Origin: Rugosimonospora sp036494675
GTDB taxonomy: Bacteria > Actinomycetota > Actinomycetes > Mycobacteriales > Micromonosporaceae
DNA length: 10,096 nucleotides
Direction of reading: 5' to 3'
NCBI GenBank assembly: GCA_036494675.1
Contig: DASXOA010000424.1
Coordinates: 1 to 10,096 of the forward strand
Notes under the pieces: model-generated
What the model was told of the DNA's origin: nothing
The model's input: only the letters and a program-made list of their open reading frames with translations
Database searches by the model: none
Shown: piece after piece, positions 1 to 5,775 of the stretch
Numbering within the stretch: position 1 is the stretch's first letter
How the letters are laid out: each line of letters opens with the position of its first letter
Translations under genes and position numbers: made by a program

Positions 1-127
1 CGGCCGGCCCGTCGGTGTCCGGGAAGCCCTGGCCGAGGTTCACCGCGCCGGTGCGCAGGGCGAGCGCGGACATCTCGGCGAAGATGGTGGTGCCGAACGG
101 CCGCATCCGGGTGACGAGCGGATCCAT
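1..127 (-). CDS. Class I/II PLP-dependent aminotransferase, N-terminal fragment
   Basis: Only the first 42 codons are present; the gene continues past the left edge. From the ATG at 127 it reads MDPLVTRMRPFGTTIFAEMS and then ALALRTGAVNLGQGFPDTDG. The phrase NLGQGFPD is the hallmark N-terminal motif of fold-type I aminotransferases of the DapC / kynurenine aminotransferase / YbdL group, where this loop lines the substrate and PLP pocket. These cytoplasmic enzymes transfer an amino group from an amino acid to a 2-oxo acid. The PLP lysine lies outside the window, so the substrate cannot be assigned: N-succinyldiaminopimelate, kynurenine, glutamine and methionine enzymes all begin like this. There is no convincing Shine-Dalgarno sequence, but TAAGCT sits 7 nt before the ATG, which supports this start as leaderless. 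It lies 59 bp after the DUF2332 gene on the same strand. Confidence 0.85.
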   Translation of the reverse strand, partial: MDPLVTRMRPFGTTIFAEMSALALRTGAVNLGQGFPDTDGPA

Positions 128-134
128 GCCGGCC

Positions 135-140
135 AGCTTA
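135..140 (-). promoter_or_regulatory. Candidate -10 box of a leaderless promoter for the aminotransferase
   Basis: On the minus strand TAAGCT fits TANNNT, and exactly 7 nt separate it from the ATG at 127-125. That is the spacing at which actinobacterial RNA polymerase starts on the first base of the initiation codon. No good -35 hexamer is visible. If correct, the aminotransferase has its own promoter despite being only 59 bp from the upstream gene. Confidence 0.45.
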
Positions 141-147
141 GGTGCCG

Positions 148-169
148 CGCCGGCCGCAAGCCGCCGGCG
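148..169 (-). terminator. Small GC-rich hairpin after the DUF2332 gene
   Basis: CGCCGGC and GCCGGCG form a 7-bp perfect stem with an 8-nt loop, 18 nt past the DUF2332 stop codon in the direction of transcription. There is no T-tract. It could be a weak actinobacterial terminator, but short GC palindromes are common by chance in DNA of this composition. Confidence 0.25.
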
Positions 170-186
170 GGTCCGCGGAGCGGGAG

Positions 187-1302
187 CTAACCCACCGGGT
201 GGTACGGGTGGTCCTTCGGTTGCCAGTGCAGCCACTGCCCGTGCGGTTCGGTCGTGGCCAGTTCGGTCACCGCCGGGCGGCCGTCGAGCCAGGTGACCAT
301 GGTCAGCGTGCAGGCGGCCCGCTCGTGTGAGGGCAGCGGGCTGTCCCGCGCGAACAGGCCCAGGCCGCAGGACGCCGACTCGTTGAGCACGAGTACAAGA
401 TCGCGCTGCCGTCCCTCCTCCGCGAGAGCGGCGGCGAGTTCGGCCTGCGCGGCGCCCGGCAGGTAGTTGACCGCGTTCGACGCGAACACCAGCGGTACCG
501 CGTCCACACCGGACAGTACGGCCGGCAGTCCCGCGACCATGTCCCCGGCGACCAGGCGCGGTGCCGCCCGTACCGTCTCGGTCAGCGCGGCGTCCAGCCG
601 GCCCAGCCGCTCGGTGTGCTCCGGCCAGACACAGGAGCGCAGCCAGTCCGCCGAGGCCTCGTCCCCGGCGTCGATCGGCGCCAGGTCCAGGCCCACCCGG
701 TCCGCGATGACCGGCTGCCGGTCGAGGTCGGCCGGTGACCTGCCGCGGATCTGGCAGTCCATGACCAGCGCCTCCGGCGCGTCGACCCGTCCGCACCGCA
801 GTTCGCCGTAGCGGTAGCCGTACCGGTCCGGGATCAGCAGCAGGCCGGCGCTGGTACCCAGTTCGACCAGGCTCACGGGCCGGTCACCGAGCAGCCGGGC
901 GGCCCGGGCGAAGGCCGGGCGCAGCAGGGCGGTGCGGCGCGGCTCGTTGGTCTGGGTGGTCCGGGTGGCGCACAGGTCGGCGAGGTCGTCCCCGTACGCC
1001 CGGACGAACGCGGCGAACGTGGGTACCAGGCCGGCGTCCACCGGCCGGGTACCGCCCAGCGTCGGCAGGTACCCGGCCAGCGGGTGGCCGTACGCCGAGG
1101 TGCGCAGCAGGTACTGGGTGGCCGCGAAGTACAGGAGCGGGCGGCGCTGCTCGGGCGGCGCGGTGAGCAGCGGTTCGGCGAGCCCGGGCGCTTCGCCGAG
1201 TGCGTCGGACAGCCGGGCGTAGATGCCGGACGAGCCGACGAACTCGCGCTGCGTGAAGACCCGGAAGGTGCGGATCAGTTGGTCGACCTCGATGTCGCTC
1301 AC
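187..1302 (-). CDS. DUF2332 family protein (methyltransferase-like fold, function unknown)
   Basis: This 371-residue protein starts at a GTG and matches the actinobacterial DUF2332 family. The conserved QTNE (117-120) is followed by VSLVELGTSAGLLLIPDRY (about 143-161), which resembles the SAM-binding motif I (hydrophobic-E-x-G-x-x-x-G) of class I methyltransferases. Later motifs are LVAGDMVAGLP (250-260) and the strand-plus-loop FASNAVNYLP (273-282), where Rossmann methyltransferases place motif IV. No activity or substrate is established for the family, so methyltransferase is only an inference from fold-like motifs. No signal peptide or membrane segment is seen, so it should be cytoplasmic. 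No Shine-Dalgarno sequence precedes the GTG. CATCAT 6 nt upstream could be a poor -10, so the start is less certain than the family. The downstream neighbour on the same strand is an aminotransferase and the upstream one a kinase-fold protein; neither reveals the role. Confidence 0.85.
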   Translation of the reverse strand: MSDIEVDQLIRTFRVFTQREFVGSSGIYARLSDALGEAPGLAEPLLTAPPEQRRPLLYFAATQYLLRTSAYGHPLAGYLPTLGGTRPVDAGLVPTFAAFVRAYGDDLADLCATRTTQTNEPRRTALLRPAFARAARLLGDRPVSLVELGTSAGLLLIPDRYGYRYGELRCGRVDAPEALVMDCQIRGRSPADLDRQPVIADRVGLDLAPIDAGDEASADWLRSCVWPEHTERLGRLDAALTETVRAAPRLVAGDMVAGLPAVLSGVDAVPLVFASNAVNYLPGAAQAELAAALAEEGRQRDLVLVLNESASCGLGLFARDSPLPSHERAACTLTMVTWLDGRPAVTELATTEPHGQWLHWQPKDHPYHPVG

Positions 1303-1347
1303 GCCGGCATGATGACGTCCGGCACACCCGACCCGCAGCGACGCCGC

Positions 1348-1449
1348 TCACAGCGGCCGCGCCGCCAGCGCGGGGCCAAGGTCACAGCGGTCGCGCCGCC
1401 AGCGCCGGGACAAGCTCGCAGGAGCCGGGCCGCCAGCGCCAAGATAATG
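1348..1449. repeat. Degenerate tandem repeat, three copies of 34 bp
   Basis: Copies lie at 1348-1381, 1382-1415 and 1416-1449. Copies 1 and 2 match at 30 of 34 positions by eye, and copies 2 and 3 at 24 of 34. All share the core GCCGCCAGCGC, and copies 1 and 2 also share TCACAGCGG at their left ends. Copy 1 can fold CCGCGC-CGCCA-GCGCGG (6-bp stem, 5-nt loop); the fold weakens in copies 2 and 3. The array fills most of the 168-bp gap after the kinase gene and before the DUF2332 gene, so it lies in the 3' region of one transcript and the 5' region of the other. It could be a minisatellite-like array, a multi-site protein-binding region or a weak terminator. Nothing else recognisable is in this gap. 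Confidence 0.7.
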
Positions 1450-1470
1450 ATCACGAACTTGGAGGACCGG

Positions 1471-2331
1471 TCAGCGTGGCGGGGGCGGCCGCCGGGTGGT
1501 GCGCTCCAGCCAGGCGACCGCCTGGGCGACCTGCTCGGCCAGTACTCGGGCCGGGTCGCCGCGCAGCAGGCTGACCGCCACCTGGTCCAGTCCGAACGTC
1601 AGGTACCAGGTCCGGGCCCGCTGGTACGTCTGCGGGTCGACCGCCTCGCGCAGCGTCGGCCAGCCGTGCCAGGCGAGGCAGGCGGCGTCCACGGCCGGGT
1701 CGAACGGCTGCGCGAAGTCCCAGTCGAGGACGCCGACACAGTGCCGGCCGGCCGGGTCCCAGTGCACGTTCTCGCCGGCCAGATCCCCGTGTACCAGCCG
1801 GACCGGTACCGGCGGCAGGTCCCGCGCCGCGGCGACCCGCTCGGCCGCCTCCGCCCGCCACTCGTCCGGCAGCAGCGCGCCCACCTCGCGCATCAGTTCG
1901 GGCCAGCGCGTCCCGCCCGCGTAGGCGTGGACCGGGCCGAGCAGCCCGTCGAGGTCGGCGAGGTGTACCGAGGCCAGCGCGGCCAGCAGCTCACGCAGCC
2001 CGGCCGGCTCACCCTCCCCGCGCGGCGTCGGCGAGCCCGGCACCCAGGACAGCGCGACCGCCGACCGCCCGTCGACGTCGACCACGTCGGTCAGCGGTAC
2101 CGGTACGGCGAACGGCAGCCCCGCCTTTTCCAGCCGGGACAGCAGCTGGCAGCGCCGGGGCAGCAGGGCCGCGGCGCTGGCGTGGTTGGCGATCCTGACC
2201 GCCGCGACGCCGGGGAGCAGCACGACATCGTGCGAGCCACCCTGCCCGAGCCGTGCGCGCTCCCACGCGATCCCGGGCAGCAGTGCGTCGGCGACGGCGA
2301 GGAGATCGTCCGGTACCTCCACGGATGTCAT
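1471..2331 (-). CDS. Phosphotransferase of the aminoglycoside phosphotransferase (APH) family
   Basis: This 286-residue protein has the protein-kinase-like APH fold. The Brenner motif LVHGDLAGENVHWD (179-192) gives the catalytic-loop H181, D183 and N188. VLDWDFA (201-207) gives the metal-binding aspartate equivalent to DFG. The glycine-rich loop is near GQGGSHD (29-35). The usual ATP-anchoring lysine region reads AAVRIAN (43-49), with Arg at the expected Lys position, a substitution I believe occurs in other APH relatives. Members phosphorylate small molecules such as aminoglycosides, macrolides, homoserine or sugars; the substrate cannot be read here, and a resistance role should not be assumed. 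The 3' end codes for RRPPPPR. I list the ATG at 2331, but CATAAT overlaps this ATG and lies exactly 7 nt before the in-frame GTG at 2322. A leaderless start at 2322 (MEVPDDLL...) is therefore a serious alternative. It is transcribed divergently from the membrane-protein gene. Confidence 0.85.
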   Translation of the reverse strand: MTSVEVPDDLLAVADALLPGIAWERARLGQGGSHDVVLLPGVAAVRIANHASAAALLPRRCQLLSRLEKAGLPFAVPVPLTDVVDVDGRSAVALSWVPGSPTPRGEGEPAGLRELLAALASVHLADLDGLLGPVHAYAGGTRWPELMREVGALLPDEWRAEAAERVAAARDLPPVPVRLVHGDLAGENVHWDPAGRHCVGVLDWDFAQPFDPAVDAACLAWHGWPTLREAVDPQTYQRARTWYLTFGLDQVAVSLLRGDPARVLAEQVAQAVAWLERTTRRPPPPR

Positions 2332-2356
2332 TATGCCGGGATCATCGAGACGACAA
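2330..2356 (-). promoter_or_regulatory. Candidate promoter of the APH-family gene
   Basis: On the minus strand TTGTCG (2356-2351, four of six matches to TTGACA) and CATAAT (2335-2330, five of six to TATAAT) are separated by 15 nt, a little short. The -10 box ends 7 nt before the GTG at 2322. Transcription would then begin at or near that GTG, after the annotated ATG at 2331, which is why the start of the gene is in doubt. Confidence 0.5.
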
Positions 2357-2403
2357 ACCAGGCATCCAGGTCAGGGCGCTAGCGAGCCGGGCCGGCCGTC
2401 GCC

Positions 2404-2409
2404 TACGGT
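2404..2409 (+). promoter_or_regulatory. Candidate -10 box of a leaderless promoter for the membrane-protein gene
   Basis: TACGGT fits TANNNT and is followed by exactly 7 nt and then the GTG at 2417. There is no Shine-Dalgarno sequence. This favours leaderless initiation and fixes the GTG as the start, although the reading frame is open well upstream. No clear -35 hexamer is seen. With the APH promoter it forms a divergent promoter pair within about 85 bp. Confidence 0.5.
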
Positions 2410-2416
2410 GCGAACT

Positions 2417-3361
2417 GTGGACGGACCTCGCAACTATCAAGACGAGCCGGATGGGCGCTGGTACCCGGGTTATTCCGAGCGGTACCCGGCCCCGGACGGC
2501 CGGTCGGACGACGACGAGCGGTACCGGGTGCCGGAGCCGCGTTACTCCGACCTTCCAGATGCCGGCGGCGACCCCGGCCGGTTCCGGGAGGGGTACCAGG
2601 AAGCCGAGGCGTACTCGTCTTCGTCGTCGCGTACCGACCCGGGTCTGGTCGCGCGCAACGCCAGCCCGATGGGCCCACGCTCCGGCGTCGAGCTGCCGCC
2701 GCTGCCATTGCCGAGCGACCCGGGGGAGTCCCGGTTCCAGTCCGACCCGACCGAGTCACGTTTCCCGGATCCGGGCGAATCGCGCTACCACTCCGATCAG
2801 AGCGAGTCCCGCTTCCACACCGAGCCGATCGACCGCGCCGCGCTGCGCCGTACGCCCGGACCGGTTGGCGCGCCGACCCAGCTCGCGCCGCCGGTTTCGG
2901 GCCCCCCACCCATGGCCCCGCCACCCATGGCCCCGCCTCAGATGCCGATGCAGGTCGGGCCGCCCCCGTCGCACATGCAGCCGGGGCCGTACGGGGCGGA
3001 CGGGATGCCCGGTCCAGGGCCCGCCGGGGGCGCGCCGATGGCCGACCCGAGCGGCGCGATCTACCGCACCCGGCACACGGGCATCGCGATCCTGCTCGTC
3101 ATCGTCTCGATCGCGGCGGAGCTGCTGACCGTCCGGATGCTGCTGGCCGGCGAGTTCGGGCACCCCTTCCAACCCGCCGAGGTGCTGGCCGGGATCTTCA
3201 CGATGGTCGGCACCCCGCTGGTCACCATGGGCCTGTACGGGCTGATGACCGGTGCCGCGGCCGCCTCCGGACCCGCGCCGGGCCGGGCCTGGCTGCGACC
3301 CCCTCTGGCTCTCCTGCCGGTTGGACTCGCGCTGATCTTGGCTGGCGCACTCGCCATTTAA
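2417..3361 (+). CDS. Proline-rich protein with three C-terminal membrane segments (function unknown)
   Basis: This 314-residue protein has two parts. Residues 1-215 are low-complexity, hydrophilic and probably disordered. They start with a Tyr/Arg/Asp-rich stretch (RYPAPDG, DDDERYRVPEPRY), then four ESR(F/Y) units at 104-133 spaced 9, 8 and 9 residues apart, then a Pro/Met-rich stretch (GPPPMAPPPMAPPQMPM, about 162-178). Residues 220-314 contain three hydrophobic stretches: about 221-245 (IAILLVIVSIAAELLTV), 255-280 and 293-313, ending within the last one. No signal peptide is visible, so the long N-terminal part is probably cytoplasmic. I do not recognise the family. Position before rpsB does not imply a shared function, since a separate promoter and leader follow. 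The GTG at 2417 is chosen because of the -10 box 7 nt upstream; the in-frame extension upstream runs into the divergent gene. It is most likely an actinobacterial membrane protein of unknown role. Confidence 0.75.
   Translation: MDGPRNYQDEPDGRWYPGYSERYPAPDGRSDDDERYRVPEPRYSDLPDAGGDPGRFREGYQEAEAYSSSSSRTDPGLVARNASPMGPRSGVELPPLPLPSDPGESRFQSDPTESRFPDPGESRYHSDQSESRFHTEPIDRAALRRTPGPVGAPTQLAPPVSGPPPMAPPPMAPPQMPMQVGPPPSHMQPGPYGADGMPGPGPAGGAPMADPSGAIYRTRHTGIAILLVIVSIAAELLTVRMLLAGEFGHPFQPAEVLAGIFTMVGTPLVTMGLYGLMTGAAAASGPAPGRAWLRPPLALLPVGLALILAGALAI
2906..2935 (+). repeat. Two perfect copies of a 15-bp coding repeat (PPPMA)
   Basis: CCACCCATGGCCCCG occurs twice in a row (2906-2920 and 2921-2935), followed by a third degenerate start. 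It encodes PPMAP units in the proline-rich linker of the membrane protein. Perfect identity at the DNA level suggests recent slippage and likely length variation between strains. Confidence 0.7.
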
Positions 3362-3448
3362 CCTCTTCTAGCGTCAAAACCGATAAAAGGCCCCAGGATG
3401 TACGCCCGGGGAGGCTGCCGCCTGAGCACCGCGTACACTCGATAACGG

Positions 3449-3467
3449 CGACCACCTCGCGTGGTCG
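3449..3467 (+). promoter_or_regulatory. rpsB leader hairpin 1
   Basis: CGACCAC and GTGGTCG pair as a perfect 7-bp stem with the 5-nt loop CTCGC. It begins about 10 nt after the candidate -10 box, so it would sit at the extreme 5' end of the rpsB mRNA, where it could stabilise the message. Confidence 0.5.
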
Positions 3468-3490
3468 ACCTCGCGCGCCCTCCTCACCCT

Positions 3491-3537
3491 CGTCGGTGGG
3501 GCGGCGGCCGCCCTGGTCCCGATGCGCCCCACCGGCG
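3491..3537 (+). promoter_or_regulatory. rpsB leader hairpin 2 (13-bp stem)
   Basis: CGTCGGTGGGGCG (3491-3503) pairs with CGCCCCACCGGCG (3525-3537) through 13 base pairs including one G-T wobble, around a 21-nt loop that contains the palindrome GGCCGCC-like core. This is the strongest secondary structure in the leader. It ends 90 nt before the rpsB start. It could be a protein-binding element or an attenuator; no T-tract follows it. Confidence 0.55.
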
Positions 3538-3627
3538 CGCGGGCTCAACCCCGGCCGACGACCAGGCGCCAGGCCGGCGGTCCGACCGGGGCGCCGGGAC
3601 AACCAGGGATACGAGGAGCACCCCGTC

Positions 3628-4464
3628 ATGGCAGTGGTAACCATGCGCCAACTTCTGGAGAGCGGTGTCCACTTCGGACACCAGACCCGGCGCTGGAATC
3701 CGAAGATGAAGCGCTTCATCCTCACGGAGCGCAACGGGATCTACATCATCGACCTGCGCCAGAGCCTCGACTACATCGAGAAGGCGTATGACTTCGTGCG
3801 CAACACCGTCGCCGAGGGCGGCAGCATCCTCTTCGTCGGCACCAAGAAGCAGGCCCAGGAAGCGATGTCCGAGCAGGCGTCGCGGGTCGGGATGCCGTAC
3901 GTGAACCACCGCTGGCTGGGTGGCATGCTGACCAACTTCCAGACGGTCTACAAGCGGCTCCAGCGGATGAAGGAGCTGGAGTCCATCGAGCAGACCGGTG
4001 CGGCCCAGGGGTACACCAAGAAGGAGACCCTCCAGCTGTCGCGGGAGAAGGACAAGCTGACCCGCACGCTGGGCGGCCTGCGCGACATGCAGAAGACCCC
4101 GGCCGCGATCTGGGTGGTGGACACCAAGAAGGAGCACATCGCGGTCGACGAGGCCCGCAAGCTGAACATCCCGGTGATCGCGGTGCTGGACACCAACTGC
4201 GACCCGGACGAGGTCGACTTCCCGATTCCGGGCAACGACGATGCCATCCGCTCGGCCGCGCTGCTCACCCGGGTGATCGCCGACGCGGTCGCGGACGGCC
4301 TGATCGCACGCTCCGGGCGGGGCGCGGGACGGAACACCGACGAGAAGCCCGAGCCGGGCGCGGTGGCCGTGAACGAGCCGCTGGCCGAGTGGGAGCGCGA
4401 GCTGCTGCAGCGCAAGGAGGAGCCGGGCGCGGCGGCCGAGGCCACCCCGGCGCCGGCAGCCTGA
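3628..4464 (+). CDS. rpsB: 30S ribosomal protein S2
   Basis: This 278-residue protein opens with MAVVTMRQLLESGVHFGHQ followed by TRRWNPKMKRFI, the S2 signature 1. Signature 2 covers about residues 182-206 (PVIAVLDTNCDPDEVDFPIP). S2 binds 16S rRNA at the head-body junction of the small subunit, late in assembly, and helps recruit S1-like mRNA contacts. The central coiled-coil insertion (about 105-155, rich in Lys/Glu/Leu) and the conserved WLGGMLTNF (96-104) are present. The C-terminal tail from about 229 to 278 is an Ala/Pro/Glu-rich extension, as often seen in actinobacterial S2. The ATG at 3628 is chosen because GAGGAG lies 9 nt upstream and the product begins exactly as S2 proteins do; the frame is open to 3496, but that would add unrelated residues. 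It is followed by tsf, the classic pair. The long leader suggests control at the RNA level. Confidence 0.98.
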   Translation: MAVVTMRQLLESGVHFGHQTRRWNPKMKRFILTERNGIYIIDLRQSLDYIEKAYDFVRNTVAEGGSILFVGTKKQAQEAMSEQASRVGMPYVNHRWLGGMLTNFQTVYKRLQRMKELESIEQTGAAQGYTKKETLQLSREKDKLTRTLGGLRDMQKTPAAIWVVDTKKEHIAVDEARKLNIPVIAVLDTNCDPDEVDFPIPGNDDAIRSAALLTRVIADAVADGLIARSGRGAGRNTDEKPEPGAVAVNEPLAEWERELLQRKEEPGAAAEATPAPAA

Positions 4465-4474
4465 CGGTTCCGGT

Positions 4475-4498
4475 CCCGGGTGGCGGGAGCCGCCCGGG
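4475..4498 (+). terminator. Hairpin just downstream of rpsB
   Basis: GGCGG-GAG-CCGCC forms a tight 5-bp stem, extended by CCCG/CGGG after a 3-nt bulge. It starts 10 nt after the rpsB stop codon. No T-tract follows, as is usual in high-GC actinobacteria. It could act as a partial terminator or protect the rpsB 3' end. Confidence 0.4.
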
Positions 4499-4592
4499 TG
4501 GGCCGCGGGATCCGCGATCGGGCCGAACCGCCGGTGGCGGTGCGCCGTAGACCCGGACGGGGTCGCGAACCCGCCGGACACACGAGATTCAA

Positions 4593-4629
4593 CCGCTGGC
4601 GGCGCCGGAAACCGGGGCGCCGCCAGCGG
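4593..4629 (+). terminator. Strong 14-bp hairpin between rpsB and tsf
   Basis: CCGCTGGCGGCGCC and GGCGCCGCCAGCGG form a perfect 14-bp stem around the 9-nt loop GGAAACCGG. No T-tract follows (the next bases are CGAAAGACG). A stem this long and perfect is unlikely by chance. It suits an attenuator or a terminator that lowers tsf expression relative to rpsB, or an RNase processing site. The sequence is symmetric and could also be read on the other strand, but no minus-strand gene is nearby. Confidence 0.6.
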
Positions 4630-4886
4630 CGAAAGACGTAGGAACATGGCAGGGCCTGCCGCTCGCGGCGGTGCGCGACGGGTGCGTCCGGGAACGGAGG
4701 TACCCGGACCGGCCGCGGCGACGGTGGGGGTGCCGGATCGTTCGGCGAGGTCCGGAAGGACTCTCCGCGAGCCGGCGCGGTCGGAGGGGACGTCGGGGCG
4801 CCGGCGCCGAGGAACGAGCCGCCTGGGCCGAGTACCCGGGCGAGAAGGCAGAGTGCCGCGGTCGAGCGGCCGGATAGAAGAGGGAC

Positions 4887-5717
4887 ATGGCGAACTTCAC
4901 TTCCGCGGATGTCAAGAAGCTCCGCGAACTGACCGGCGCTGGCATGATGGACTGCAAGAAGGCGCTGGACGAGGCCGATGGCGACTTTGACAAGGCGGTA
5001 GAGATCCTCCGCGTCAAGGGCGCGAAGGACGTCGGCAAGCGGGCCGGCCGGACCGCCGCGAACGGACTGGTCGCCCACTCCGGCACGGCTCTCCTCGAGA
5101 TCAATTGCGAGACCGACTTCGTGGCCAAGAACGCCGAGTTCATCGCCCTGGCGCAGAGCCTCGTCGAGCAGGTCGCGAACACCCGCCCGGCGGACATCGA
5201 CGCGCTGCTCGCCTCCACGCTGGCCGACGGCCGTTCGGTCGCGAAGGCCGTGGAGGAGCAGTCCGCGAAGATCGGAGAGCGGCTGGTGGTCAACCGGTTC
5301 GCCGTACTCGACGGGCAGGTCGCGGTGTACCTGCACCGTAAGAGCGCGGACCTGCCGCCGGCCGTGGGCGTCATGGTCGGGTACTCCGGCAAGTCGGACG
5401 AGGCTGGCGAGGCGGACGCGCGCGGCGTGGCCATGCAGATCGCGGCCATGCGGCCGAAGTACCTGACCCGGGACGAGGTGCCAGCCGACGTGGTCGCCAC
5501 CGAGCGGCGCATCGCCGAGGAGACCGCCCGCGAGGAGGGCAAGCCGGAGCAGGCTCTCGCCCGGATCGTCGAGGGTCGGGTCGGTGCCTTCTTCAAGGAC
5601 TTTGTCCTGCTGGAGCAGGCATCGGTGCAGGACCAGAAGAAGACTGTGCAAGCGATCCTGAACGAGGCCGGGATCACCGTCAACCGGTTCGTCCGGTTCG
5701 AGGTCGGACAGGCCTAG
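4887..5717 (+). CDS. tsf: Translation elongation factor Ts
   Basis: This 276-residue protein is EF-Ts, the cytoplasmic guanine-nucleotide exchange factor that releases GDP from EF-Tu. The N-terminal UBA-like domain carries signature 1, LRELTGAGMMDCKKAL (12-27). Signature 2, EINCETDFVAKN (71-82), contains the TDF residues (76-78) that contact EF-Tu in the family. The two core subdomains follow, with the usual VVNRF and GVMVGY strands. The C-terminal module KDFVLLEQ...DQKKTVQAILNEAG (about 235-265) and the final VNRFVRFEVGQ are typical. Length is normal for actinobacteria, which have a shorter core than the Escherichia coli protein. AGAAGAGGG lies 3-4 nt before the ATG, a rather close Shine-Dalgarno. 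The distance from rpsB is unusually long, and a terminator-like hairpin follows 10 nt after the stop. Confidence 0.98.
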   Translation: MANFTSADVKKLRELTGAGMMDCKKALDEADGDFDKAVEILRVKGAKDVGKRAGRTAANGLVAHSGTALLEINCETDFVAKNAEFIALAQSLVEQVANTRPADIDALLASTLADGRSVAKAVEEQSAKIGERLVVNRFAVLDGQVAVYLHRKSADLPPAVGVMVGYSGKSDEAGEADARGVAMQIAAMRPKYLTRDEVPADVVATERRIAEETAREEGKPEQALARIVEGRVGAFFKDFVLLEQASVQDQKKTVQAILNEAGITVNRFVRFEVGQA

Positions 5718-5727
5718 CAGTTCGGAA

Positions 5728-5775
5728 GACGGGGAGGCCGCGGGTGGACACTGACCACGCGCCGGCCTCCCCGTC
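5728..5775 (+). terminator. Terminator-like hairpin between tsf and pyrH
   Basis: GACGGGGAGGCCG (5728-5740) pairs perfectly with CGGCCTCCCCGTC (5763-5775), 13 bp. The 22-nt loop itself can pair GTGG with CCAC around ACACTGA, making an extended rod. It begins 10 nt after the tsf stop. There is no T-tract, common for actinobacterial terminators. It probably ends, at least in part, the rpsB-tsf transcript and separates it from pyrH. Confidence 0.65.

Larger units (their letters stand above)
3362..3627 (+). promoter_or_regulatory. rpsB promoter region and structured 5' leader
   Basis: This 266-bp gap holds no credible gene. It begins with an AT-richer patch (3367-3390). TACACT at 3434-3439 fits an actinobacterial -10 box, without a recognisable -35. 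A transcript starting near 3446 would have a leader of about 180 nt. Two hairpins lie in that leader (3449-3467 and 3491-3537, listed separately). A weaker one near 3571-3598 has GGCGCC arms enclosing CGGT-CCG-ACCG. A Shine-Dalgarno GAGGAG at 3613-3618 precedes the rpsB ATG by 9 nt. Long structured rpsB leaders are known in gammaproteobacteria, where S2 represses its own operon. Whether this leader does the same is inference. Confidence 0.5.
4465..4886 (+). other. Unusually long rpsB-tsf spacer
   Basis: This 422-bp gap contains two hairpins (4475-4498 and 4593-4629) but no gene I can support. An ATG at 4646 with AGGA before it opens a frame that reads Arg/Gly/Pro-rich sequence and runs on into tsf in another frame, so it is probably chance. 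Downstream of the second hairpin the sequence is GC-rich with several short palindromes. There is no clear promoter: CGGATAGAAG just before tsf is only a weak candidate. The spacer may allow tsf to be expressed at a different level from rpsB. Confidence 0.6.

Noticed and set aside
1471..2331. Antibiotic-resistance gene
   Set aside because: The APH fold is clear, but most chromosomal members have unrelated or unknown substrates; nothing in the neighbourhood supports resistance.
1084..2382. 432-codon plus-strand open frame opposite the APH and DUF2332 genes
   Set aside because: It runs antisense to two genes with recognisable family motifs, crosses the tandem repeat, and reads Arg/Gly/Pro-rich sequence without domains. 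Long spurious frames are expected in high-GC DNA.
3496..3627. Upstream in-frame extension of rpsB to 3496
   Set aside because: The extension lies within the leader hairpin, has no ribosome site and no similarity to S2 N-termini; the product starts properly at 3628.
4593..4606. Chi-like octamer GCTGGCGG in the hairpin and in the tandem repeat (minus strand)
   Set aside because: One base from the Escherichia coli Chi sequence, but Chi sequences differ between lineages and such GC octamers are frequent here by composition.
4646..4990. Small plus-strand gene in the rpsB-tsf spacer starting at ATG 4646
   Set aside because: It has an AGGA-like ribosome site, but the product is Arg/Gly-rich and overlaps the first 100 bases of tsf out of frame. 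A start coincidence is more likely; conservation in relatives would change this view.
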